DNA of 15,949 bases from Leptofilum sp050292445 (GTDB lineage: Bacteria > Chloroflexota > Anaerolineae > Promineifilales > Promineifilaceae): the NCBI GenBank assembly GCA_050292445.1, contig JBNKLQ010000136.1:1-15949 (forward strand), read 5' to 3'. A program made the position numbers and the translations under genes. Shown here in pieces: positions 1 to 6,272 of the stretch. Within the stretch, counting starts at the first letter, position 1, and each line of letters starts with the position of its first letter. The notes under the pieces were generated by a model that worked only from the letters and a program-made list of their open reading frames with translations, made no database searches and had not been told where the DNA came from.

Positions 1-335
1 ATCTGGTTGGTGTTGGTCCCCTACGCTCGGAGAAAGCTGCCGAATTCATGCGCAGCAAAGTTCCCGGCGTCCATATCCCAGATGAAATTGTTGAGCGGCT
101 GCGCAAAACACCTAAAGAGAAAAAGCGAGAAGAGGGCAAGAAGGTTTGTGTAGAAATTATTCAACAAGTGCGCGAAATTGAAGGTGTCTCTGGCGTGCAC
201 GTGATGGCCTACCGGCAAGAAGAGTTGGTTGCCGAAATCATTCAGGAGTCTGGCCTGCTGCCCCGGCCGATGCAGACAGGATTTGATAAGGGGCAGGAAC
301 GCGCCAGACACCGCAAGCGAAAAAGTGACCAGTAA
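1..335 (+). CDS. metF: 5,10-methylenetetrahydrofolate reductase, C-terminal fragment (5' end outside window)
   Basis: The open frame runs in from the window edge (first full codon at base 3) and stops at TAA 333-335, so only the last ~110 residues are seen. MetF is a flavoprotein that reduces methylene-THF to methyl-THF with a pyridine nucleotide or ferredoxin-linked donor. The visible part has the C-terminal barrel signatures of the long-type MetF seen in acetogens and related bacteria: L-V-G-V-G-P-L-R-S, then K-V-P-G-V-H-I-P-D, and near the end G-V-H-V-M-A-Y. The last helix is followed by a short basic tail ending K-R-K-S-D-Q. An ATG at base 48 is internal, because family-like sequence continues upstream of it. 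The methyltransferase gene 93 bp downstream would use its product, which supports the call. The N-terminal FAD-binding part cannot be assessed. Confidence 0.85.
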   Translation, partial: LVGVGPLRSEKAAEFMRSKVPGVHIPDEIVERLRKTPKEKKREEGKKVCVEIIQQVREIEGVSGVHVMAYRQEELVAEIIQESGLLPRPMQTGFDKGQERARHRKRKSDQ

Positions 336-410
336 TCGGTATTCAGTAACCAGTAATCAGTTTCTCCAACTGTTTACTAATTACTGACCACTGACAACTG
401 ATTACTGTGT
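330..410. repeat. Heptad [CAGT+NNN] array in two inverted arms
   Basis: Between metF and the next gene the tetramer CAGT recurs every 7 bases at 330, 344, 351 and 358, with one variant CGGT at 337. After an 11-base centre the complementary ACTG recurs every 7 bases at 383, 390, 397 and 404, with a variant ACTA at 376. Each arm is thus five heptads on opposite strands. Within it, bases 351-362 and 396-407 are perfect 12-base reverse complements, so the whole can fold into a large hairpin. The first heptad contains the metF stop codon. There is no T-run after it, so it is not a classical terminator. Heptameric short tandem repeats (STRR) are known in filamentous cyanobacteria, with different words; any relation is analogy only. 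Confidence 0.75.
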
Positions 411-428
411 TCCAAAAAAGGAAAAAGA

Positions 429-1337
429 ATGGAAACAGTCATTAGCTCAAAAACAAAAACTGTACTTATTGGCCCGGAACGGCCGTTTACCATCATTGGC
501 GAACGCATCAACCCGACCGGCCGGAAATCGCTGGCCCGTGAAATGGCCGCCGATAACTACGAGCGCGTCATTAGCGATGCACTAGCCCAGGTGGAAGCGG
601 GTGCCCACATGCTGGACGTGAATGCCGGCATTCCCCTGGCTGACGAACCCGCCATCCTGGCCAAAGCGATCAAAATCGTCCAATCCGTTGTCGATGTGCC
701 ACTCTCCATCGACTCATCCATCGTCGCTGCTCTGGAAAGTGGATTGGCCGCCTATGAAGGCAAGCCGTTGGTCAATTCCGTCACCGGGGAGGATGAGCGG
801 CTGGAAAGCGTGCTGCCACTCATCAAGAAATATGGTGCGGCCGTTATTGGCATTTCCAACGACGAAACCGGCATCTCGGAAGACCCAGACGTGCGTTTTG
901 CCGTAGCCAAAAAGATTGTGGAGCGAGCCATGGATCACGGCATTCCCCGCGAAGATGTGCTCATCGACCCGCTGGTGATGCCCATCGGGGCCATGCGCTA
1001 TGCGGGGCGGCAAGTTTTCCACATTGTGGGGCGCTGCCTTAACGAACTCAAAGTGAATACTTGCTGCGGTGCCAGCAACGTTTCATTTGGCCTGCCCAAA
1101 CGCCCACCGCTCAACGCCCACTTTTTGGCGATGGCCATCTCCCACGGCCTCACTTCGGCCATCACCAACCCTATCGAGCATGAAATCAAGCAAGGCATCA
1201 TGGTTGCCGATGTGATGATGGGCAATGATGAAAATTGCACCGAGTGGATTTTGGCTAATCGTCCCCAGACCGAAAGTGGCACAAGCGAGGCACGTCCCCG
1301 TCGAGAGGGCCGACGACGACGACGAGATTCTGCCTAA
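429..1337 (+). CDS. Methyltetrahydrofolate:corrinoid protein methyltransferase-like (pterin-binding DHPS-fold)
   Basis: This 302-residue protein has one pterin-binding TIM barrel of the dihydropteroate synthase/AcsE/MetH-domain family. Such enzymes bind methyl-THF and transfer the methyl group to Co(I) of a corrinoid protein. Visible motifs: G-E-R-I-N (24-28), L-D-V-N-A-G (62-67), P-L-S-I-D-S (91-96), L-V-N-S-V-T-G-E (114-121), I-S-N-D-E-T (142-147), L-I-D-P-L (179-183) and G-A-S-N-V-S-F-G-L-P (214-223). The Asp and Asn residues in these are the usual pterin-binding positions. The motifs favour a methyltransferase over a true dihydropteroate synthase. The ATG is preceded by AAGGA (418-422) at 6-base spacing. 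After about residue 280 the fold ends in a low-complexity Arg-rich tail with five consecutive CGA codons (1311-1325). The metF and fhs neighbours support a one-carbon role. No corrinoid/Fe-S partner is in the window, so the acceptor is unknown and I give no symbol; acsE is the closest name. Confidence 0.8.
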   Translation: METVISSKTKTVLIGPERPFTIIGERINPTGRKSLAREMAADNYERVISDALAQVEAGAHMLDVNAGIPLADEPAILAKAIKIVQSVVDVPLSIDSSIVAALESGLAAYEGKPLVNSVTGEDERLESVLPLIKKYGAAVIGISNDETGISEDPDVRFAVAKKIVERAMDHGIPREDVLIDPLVMPIGAMRYAGRQVFHIVGRCLNELKVNTCCGASNVSFGLPKRPPLNAHFLAMAISHGLTSAITNPIEHEIKQGIMVADVMMGNDENCTEWILANRPQTESGTSEARPRREGRRRRRDSA

Positions 1338-1393
1338 AATATGACGTTTGTTACTTGTCAGGGCAATCGCCGTTCTCCAGAATATAGTCTAGT

Positions 1394-1445
1394 ACAGTCC
1401 GGCAGAAATTTACACAATGATATTATGTCGAGTTTGCCGGACTGT
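1394..1445. repeat. Perfect 11-bp inverted repeat, 30-nt loop
   Basis: ACAGTCCGGCA at 1394-1404 is the exact reverse complement of TGCCGGACTGT at 1435-1445. The loop is AT-rich. As RNA this is a GC-rich stem-loop; it lacks a following T-run. It starts 57 bases after the methyltransferase stop codon. Confidence 0.7.
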
Positions 1446-1448
1446 TTA

Positions 1449-1498
1449 AGTATTGCGCTGTAGCCATAACCTAATGCGAATTTTGGGAGCGCAATACT
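1449..1498. repeat. Second perfect 11-bp inverted repeat, 28-nt loop
   Basis: AGTATTGCGCT at 1449-1459 is the exact reverse complement of AGCGCAATACT at 1488-1498. It begins only 3 bases after the first inverted repeat ends and has the same arm length and nearly the same loop size, although the arm sequences differ. Confidence 0.7.
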
Positions 1499-1643
1499 CG
1501 CGTGACCTCTTAACTGGTTTGCGGAGAGTCTCTGACGAAAGTTTTTAAGAAAAAAATCAGTAGATTACGCGGATTAAATCGTTTGTCCATTTTCTCTGCG
1601 GCAGCAATCCTGGATTGCCTGCGCCTTTGCGTAAAATATTTTC

Positions 1644-1649
1644 AAGGAG
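1644..1649 (+). promoter_or_regulatory. Shine-Dalgarno that fixes the fhs start
   Basis: AAGGAG lies 10 bases before the ATG at 1660. An in-frame TTG at 1615 would add 15 residues but has no such site, and the added residues do not look like the family. I therefore take 1660 as the start. Confidence 0.7.
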
Positions 1650-1659
1650 TGAAACCACT

Positions 1660-3555
1660 ATGCCCCATAAATTACAAAATCTGAAAACGGCCGTTCCCAG
1701 CGACATTGACATCGCTCAGGCGGCCACCCCATTACCCATCAGCCAGATCGCCAACGAAGTTGGCCTGCTGGCAGAAGAGCTCATCCCCTACGGTACCGAC
1801 AAAGCCAAAGTCAAGCTCTCCGTGCGGGATCGGCTCAAGGATCGCCCCAATGGCAAATACATTGATGTCACCGCCATTACCCCCACCCCGCTGGGCGAAG
1901 GCAAAACCACCACCACCGTCGGCCTGAGCCAGGCGCTGGGTGCCTTTCTGGGCCAAAAAGTGTTCACCTGCATTCGCCAGCCCAGCCAGGGGCCAACCTT
2001 TGGCATTAAGGGGGGTGCAGCCGGTGGCGGCTACAGCCAGATTATCCCCATGGAAGATTTCAACCTTCATCTGACAGGCGACATCCACGCCATTACCGCC
2101 GCCAACAACCTGCTGGCCGCCGCCATTGACACGCGGATGCACCACGAATCATATCAAGATGACATGCGGCTTTTTAACGCCCTTTGTCCCAAAAACAAAG
2201 ACGGTAGTCGCAAAATTTCTCCGGTCCAGCTCAAGCGGCTCAAAAAACTGGGCATCAACAAAACTGATCCCAACGAGCTGACCGAAGCCGAAATCAGCAA
2301 ATTTGTCCGGCTGGACATCGACATGGACACCATCACCTGGCGGCGCGTGGTAGACACCAACGACCGTTTCCTGCGCGGTATCACCATTGGCCGTGGCCCG
2401 GCTGAAAAATTTGAGCGGGAAACTGGCTACGACATCACCGTCGCCAGTGAAATCATGGCTATTTTGGCCCTAACTACTGACCTGGCTGACATGCGTGAGC
2501 GGCTGGGCAATATGGTCATTGGCCAGAGCAAAGCTGGCGAGGCCATCACCGCCGATGACTTAGGTGTAGGCGGCGCGCTGACCGTGCTCATGAAGGACGC
2601 CATCACGCCCACCCTAATGCAAACCCTTGAAGGCACCCCGGCGCTAGTTCATGCCGGGCCGTTTGCCAATATTGCCCACGGCAACAGCTCCATCGTGGCT
2701 GACCAAATTGCCCTCAAGCTGGTTGGGCCTGACGGTTATGTTTTAACAGAGTCCGGCTTTGGCGCCGATATTGGCATGGAGAAGTTCTTCGACATCAAGT
2801 GCCGCTACAGTGGGTTGGTTCCCAACGCCGTCGTTTTGGTGGCCACCATTCGTGCCCTGAAGATGCACGGCGGCGGTCCCAAAGTCATTGCGGGCAAACC
2901 GCTAGACCCGGCCTACACGGAAGAAAATCTGGCGTTGCTAGAAAAAGGGTGTGTCAACATGGTGGCCCACATCGAGAATGCGCTGCGTTTTGGCATTCCG
3001 GTGGTTGTAGCCATCAACAAGTTTAAGGATGACACGCCAAATGAAGTGGCTTTGGTGCGCAAAATCGCCCTGGAAGCTGGGGCGGAAGATGCGGTGATGA
3101 GTAATCATTGGGCGGAAGGCGGCAAAGGGTCGGTGGAACTGGGCAAAGCGGTCATGGCTGCCTGTGAGAAGCCAAGCAACTTCAAGTTCCTCTACCCGCT
3201 GGATATTTCGATTAAGGAAAAAATCGAGACGATTGCCAAAACGATTTACGGCGCGGACGGTGTGGAATATTCGGAGAAGGCGGAGGAGCAAATTGCCGAC
3301 TACAAGCGGCTGGGCTTTGACAAGCTGCCCATGTGCATGGCTAAAACGCACCTGAGCCTGAGCCACGACCCGAATTTGAAGGGACGGCCGTCTGGATTCA
3401 TTTTGCCCATTCGTGAGATTCGGGCCAGTGTGGGTGCTGGCTTCCTCTATCCATTGGTGGGCACGATGAGCACGATGCCTGGTTTGCCAACACGGCCGTC
3501 TTTCTACGACGTCGATCTGGATTTGGAAACAGGGAAGGTGGTTGGTCTGTTCTAA
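1660..3555 (+). CDS. fhs: Formate--tetrahydrofolate ligase (long, eukaryote-like form)
   Basis: The enzyme makes 10-formyl-THF from formate, ATP and THF in the cytosol, the entry step for formate into the folate one-carbon pool. The protein has 631 residues from the ATG at 1660. The nucleotide loop T-P-L-G-E-G-K-T-T is at about 76-84, followed by R-Q-P-S-Q-G-P-T-F-G-I-K-G-G-A-A-G-G-G (106-124) and G-D-I-H-A-I (140-145). The block A-G-P-F-A-N-I-A-H-G-N-S-S-I and the segment G-F-G-A-D-I-G-M-E-K-F are family hallmarks. Typical bacterial forms are about 555-560 residues. The extra length includes a segment at about 176-218 with R-L-K-K-L-G-I-N-K-T-D-P, which I recognise from the synthetase domain of eukaryotic C1-THF synthase. 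It stands alone, with no fused FolD domain. It follows a long structured leader and is closed by a strong terminator, so it may be its own transcription unit. Confidence 0.97.
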   Translation: MPHKLQNLKTAVPSDIDIAQAATPLPISQIANEVGLLAEELIPYGTDKAKVKLSVRDRLKDRPNGKYIDVTAITPTPLGEGKTTTTVGLSQALGAFLGQKVFTCIRQPSQGPTFGIKGGAAGGGYSQIIPMEDFNLHLTGDIHAITAANNLLAAAIDTRMHHESYQDDMRLFNALCPKNKDGSRKISPVQLKRLKKLGINKTDPNELTEAEISKFVRLDIDMDTITWRRVVDTNDRFLRGITIGRGPAEKFERETGYDITVASEIMAILALTTDLADMRERLGNMVIGQSKAGEAITADDLGVGGALTVLMKDAITPTLMQTLEGTPALVHAGPFANIAHGNSSIVADQIALKLVGPDGYVLTESGFGADIGMEKFFDIKCRYSGLVPNAVVLVATIRALKMHGGGPKVIAGKPLDPAYTEENLALLEKGCVNMVAHIENALRFGIPVVVAINKFKDDTPNEVALVRKIALEAGAEDAVMSNHWAEGGKGSVELGKAVMAACEKPSNFKFLYPLDISIKEKIETIAKTIYGADGVEYSEKAEEQIADYKRLGFDKLPMCMAKTHLSLSHDPNLKGRPSGFILPIREIRASVGAGFLYPLVGTMSTMPGLPTRPSFYDVDLDLETGKVVGLF

Positions 3556-3594
3556 ATTTACTACTAGGCTCACAATCGTTGAATACATAATCGA

Positions 3595-3631
3595 GGAAGA
3601 AGGCAGACAACAGCTGCCTTCTTCTTTTTTT
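3595..3631 (+). terminator. Intrinsic terminator after fhs
   Basis: An 11-bp stem, GAAGAAGGCAG (3596-3606) against CTGCCTTCTTC (3614-3624), with a 7-base loop, can be extended by one G-T pair. It is followed directly by seven T (3625-3631). It ends the one-carbon block 40 bases after the fhs stop. Confidence 0.92.
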
Positions 3632-3638
3632 CACGTTT

Positions 3639-3666
3639 TAGACAATTACAGGGAACTCAGTAAAAT
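3639..3666 (+). promoter_or_regulatory. Predicted sigma-70 promoter for the 842-aa membrane protein
   Basis: TAGACA (3639-3644, five of six to consensus) and TAAAAT (3661-3666, five of six) are separated by 16 bases and lie just after the fhs terminator. The expected transcript start is about 3673, only a few bases from the ATG at 3676, where no Shine-Dalgarno is visible. This would give a leaderless or nearly leaderless mRNA. Confidence 0.5.
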
Positions 3667-3675
3667 CCTGCCAGT

Positions 3676-6204
3676 ATGCTAAATGATCTATCTAAAAGAC
3701 GTTGGCGTGGCAACGGCCGTTCCCCACTCCTCATCTTCACTATTTACAGCACCCTGACAATTTTGCTCACCTGGCCCACCGCTGCCCAACTCGGCAACGC
3801 TATCCCTGGGCAGTTGGGCGACTCTTACGTTCATTTATGGGTGTTTGAATGGCTTAAATCTGCCCTGCTGAATGGGCAAAATTTATTTGACACTCACCTC
3901 ATTTTCTACCCGGCGGGCGTTTCCCTGCTTAACCACAACATTGCCTGGGTGAATTTCGCCTTCTGGCTGCCGCTGCAAGCGTTATTTGGCGGGGAGATTG
4001 GTTACAGCCTTGCATTTCTGCTTATCTTTCCCTTAAATGGCCTGGCCCTTTTCTTGTTGGTTCGAGAAATAGTGGAGATGGAAACGGCCGCATTTTTAGC
4101 CGGTCTCATTGGCGCATTTTGGCCCTACAATCTTTCCCATCACGATCACCCAAATCTTATCCTTATTGCCTGGGTACCGCTAGCCATGCTCTATCTGCTG
4201 CGTTTGGCCCGCCGCCGCCGCTGGCAAGATGCCATGCTAGCCAGTCTATTTGTCGCCCTCATCGGTATCACCCGCTGGCAGCTTTTGCTGATGGCGCTAC
4301 CGCTGCTGCTGATATTTGGGCTGAGGCTCTTGTGGCAGGAGCGAAAAAACAACTTCAAGCAGTTCGTCCAACAACTATTATTGGCCAGTGGCATTGCCCT
4401 GCTGCTGATTTTGCCATTTTTTACGCCGCTGCTGCTGTACCAGATCAACCGCGACAGTCCGCAAGACGTGCTTGTGGACGAGGTTTCTTATGGCGCGGAT
4501 TTGGCGGCGTATGTGACGCTCGGCAGCTATCATCCGCTTTGGGGCGAGCGCATCCAGCCACTAACACGCAGCTTTGCCGGAAATCCGATTTACGTGCGTT
4601 TTGTCGGGTTTACGGTACTGCTGCTGGCCGGAGTTGGCTTGTTCAACCAGTGGCAAAAAACACGCTTCTGGCTGGGGGTAACGGCCGTTTACCTCTTGCT
4701 CGCTCTGGGGTCTACTCTGTACCTGGGCGGAACACCCATCACTCCCCTACCCTTTCGGCTGATTGAAGATTCCTTTGTGGTGCAAACGCTGCGCTTTCCC
4801 GACCGGTTTAACGTGCTGCTGGTGATTCCTGTCAGCGTGCTGGCAGCGTGGGGCGTGGTGATTTGGCAAGGGCAACGGCCGTTTCGGCACTTCCAAGTTG
4901 TCCTGCCGCTGCTGCTTTCTGGACTGATCCTGTTTGAATACGCCAATCAGTTCCCAATGCTTTCCCTGACCACACCGCAATGGTTTGAAGAAATAGCCAA
5001 TGCAGAAGTGGACTTTGCTATCTTGGACATTCCCGCCTTTAGCGAGGAAAACTACAATAAGCGGTACATGTTCTATCAACTGGTTCATCACAAGGCGCTG
5101 GTGGAAGGCCGCGTGGCCCGACCGCCAGAAACAGCCATCCAGTTTGTTAAAGAACTGCCATTTTTACAAAATTTACTTACCAGCAAACTGCCCCCGGCTG
5201 ATCTTGCCAACCAATCGGAACAAATTGGCCAGCTGGCGTCGGCCAACGTTGAGTATATTGTGTTGCACCGGCAGTTTTTATCGGCAGAAGAGCTGGCTGC
5301 CTGGGAAGATTGGTTTATACGGCCGTCCATCTATCAAGATGAGGAGATTGTCGTTTATCAAACCGAGCCGCTTTCGCTGGATACGGCCGTGCGCTTTAGA
5401 CACATTCTTCTGGCAAATGACGCAAACAGTCATCTAGGATTGATCGACCTGGCAATGTCTGAGCAAAGACAAGCGGGCGAATGGTTGACACTCAGCACTG
5501 TTTGGGGCACCACGGCTGCGCTGGATCAAACTCTCTCCGTCTGCCTATCGCTCCACAACAGCAATCAACAACTGTGGCAAAAAGTGTGCCAGCCCGTCGC
5601 TCCAGAATGGCCCACGGATCAATGGCAGGCCAATGAAATCGTCCGCGCCAACTACCAGATACAAATTGATCCGTTCACACCGGAGGGAACCTACAGCGTC
5701 AGCCTGCATTTAGAAGATTTGCAGCAGCAGCCGGTTGGCCAAAGTGCCACAGTAGGGCAGTTGACTGTGACTGCCCTGCCCCGTTTGTTCACTCAAACCC
5801 AGCCAACTCAAGTGCAAACGGCCGTTTGGCAAGACATCATCCAACTGCGCGGCTACGATCTCAACCAAACCCCGGAGCAACTCAGCCTCACCCTGCATTG
5901 GCAGGCGCTCAGCCGCCCGGACAAATCATATAAATTTTTTGTCCATCTCATTGATGTCGCCAGCGGGGAACTAGTGGCCCAAACAGATTACGTGCCGCAC
6001 GATTGGGCTTATCCGACGAACTGGTGGGAAGCGGGAGAAGTTGTGCTGGATACGGCCGTTCTCCCCTTAGAAAACGTCGGCAGCGGCACCTACCAACTGC
6101 TGGTTGGCATCTATGACCCAGACAGCGGTGAACGGCTCCTGGCCACCACCTCCAAGAGCAACAATCCCGTAGACATTCTCCTGCTCACCGAAATACACAA
6201 GTAG
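3676..6204 (+). CDS. Large polytopic membrane protein, GT-C glycosyltransferase-like, with C-terminal beta-domains
   Basis: 842 residues. Residues 1-420 hold many hydrophobic segments (about 17-37, 92-130, 138-176, 186-218, 232-256, 306-322, 331-350, 378-397, 407-421). The first large loop carries G-D-S-Y-V-H-L-W (48-55) and F-Y-P-A-G-V-S-L (77-84), the place where GT-C enzymes keep their catalytic acid. R-F-P-D-R-F (373-378) precedes a late membrane segment. Residues 430-565 form a soluble part with I-L-D-I-P and a later Q-L-V-H-H-K-A-L-V-E-G-R. From about 590 there are two probable beta-sandwich modules, each ending near G-T-Y-x-x-x-V/L; the second (701-838) has F-V-H-L-I-D, Y-P-T-N-W-W and V-G-I-Y-D-P-D-S-G-E-R. 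The same signature closes the two minus-strand proteins. No SD precedes the ATG. It probably transfers sugar from a polyprenyl carrier outside the membrane; substrate unknown. No precise family name is claimed. Confidence 0.6.
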   Translation: MLNDLSKRRWRGNGRSPLLIFTIYSTLTILLTWPTAAQLGNAIPGQLGDSYVHLWVFEWLKSALLNGQNLFDTHLIFYPAGVSLLNHNIAWVNFAFWLPLQALFGGEIGYSLAFLLIFPLNGLALFLLVREIVEMETAAFLAGLIGAFWPYNLSHHDHPNLILIAWVPLAMLYLLRLARRRRWQDAMLASLFVALIGITRWQLLLMALPLLLIFGLRLLWQERKNNFKQFVQQLLLASGIALLLILPFFTPLLLYQINRDSPQDVLVDEVSYGADLAAYVTLGSYHPLWGERIQPLTRSFAGNPIYVRFVGFTVLLLAGVGLFNQWQKTRFWLGVTAVYLLLALGSTLYLGGTPITPLPFRLIEDSFVVQTLRFPDRFNVLLVIPVSVLAAWGVVIWQGQRPFRHFQVVLPLLLSGLILFEYANQFPMLSLTTPQWFEEIANAEVDFAILDIPAFSEENYNKRYMFYQLVHHKALVEGRVARPPETAIQFVKELPFLQNLLTSKLPPADLANQSEQIGQLASANVEYIVLHRQFLSAEELAAWEDWFIRPSIYQDEEIVVYQTEPLSLDTAVRFRHILLANDANSHLGLIDLAMSEQRQAGEWLTLSTVWGTTAALDQTLSVCLSLHNSNQQLWQKVCQPVAPEWPTDQWQANEIVRANYQIQIDPFTPEGTYSVSLHLEDLQQQPVGQSATVGQLTVTALPRLFTQTQPTQVQTAVWQDIIQLRGYDLNQTPEQLSLTLHWQALSRPDKSYKFFVHLIDVASGELVAQTDYVPHDWAYPTNWWEAGEVVLDTAVLPLENVGSGTYQLLVGIYDPDSGERLLATTSKSNNPVDILLLTEIHK

Positions 6205-6253
6205 CCGCGCTTTCTTAGCGCGTAATTCTGCGCAGTAAGAAAATTGCGGCTAC
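6201..6253. repeat. 53-nt interrupted palindrome at a convergent gene junction
   Basis: Three nested complementary blocks share one centre: GTAGCCGC (6201-6208) with GCGGCTAC (6246-6253), TTTCTTA (6211-6217) with TAAGAAA (6236-6242), and GCGC (6218-6221) with GCGC (6230-6233). A competing local hairpin is CGCGCT/AGCGCG (6206-6211 with 6217-6222). It begins at the last codons of the plus-strand gene (its TAG is 6202-6204) and ends 19 bases before the minus-strand gene's stop. It may act as a two-way terminator, but no T-run follows on either strand. It could also be a copy of a dispersed REP- or MITE-like element. Confidence 0.7.
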
Positions 6254-6272
6254 AGTTTATGAGTTAACCTCA

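Larger units (their letters stand above)
1338..1659 (+). other. Structured intergenic leader upstream of fhs
   Basis: These 322 bases hold no ORF I can support. They contain two consecutive perfect 11-bp inverted repeats (1394-1445 and 1449-1498, listed separately). A small hairpin-capable stretch follows at 1601-1622: GCAATCC, one base, GGATTGC, extendable by CAG/CTG with one bulge. It sits just before the fhs ribosome binding site. No convincing sigma-70 promoter pair and no T-run terminator was found. The layout suggests a long 5' leader of fhs or a small non-coding RNA; neither can be told from sequence alone. Confidence 0.45.

Noticed and set aside
330..410. CRISPR array from the repeated CAGT units
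   Set aside because: The unit is only 7 bases, with no spacer-length gaps and arms in opposite orientation.
1519..1560. Possible tetrahydrofolate riboswitch ahead of fhs, from a GGAGAGT-like start
   Set aside because: Only the first few bases resemble the class. The required pairing and the rest of the conserved core could not be found.
1615..1659. Longer Fhs starting at an in-frame TTG
   Set aside because: No SD for the TTG, whereas AAGGAG precedes the ATG at 1660; the extra 15 residues do not look like the family.
2938..3588. 216-aa antisense ORF within fhs
   Set aside because: It is opposite the highly conserved end of fhs, its translation has no recognisable domain, and it runs into the terminator region. 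It is a frame shadow.
4119..4766. 215-aa ORF in another frame of the 842-aa gene
   Set aside because: The other frame encodes continuous membrane helices matching the flanking parts of the same protein. This frame is rich in Pro/Ala/Arg with no domain.
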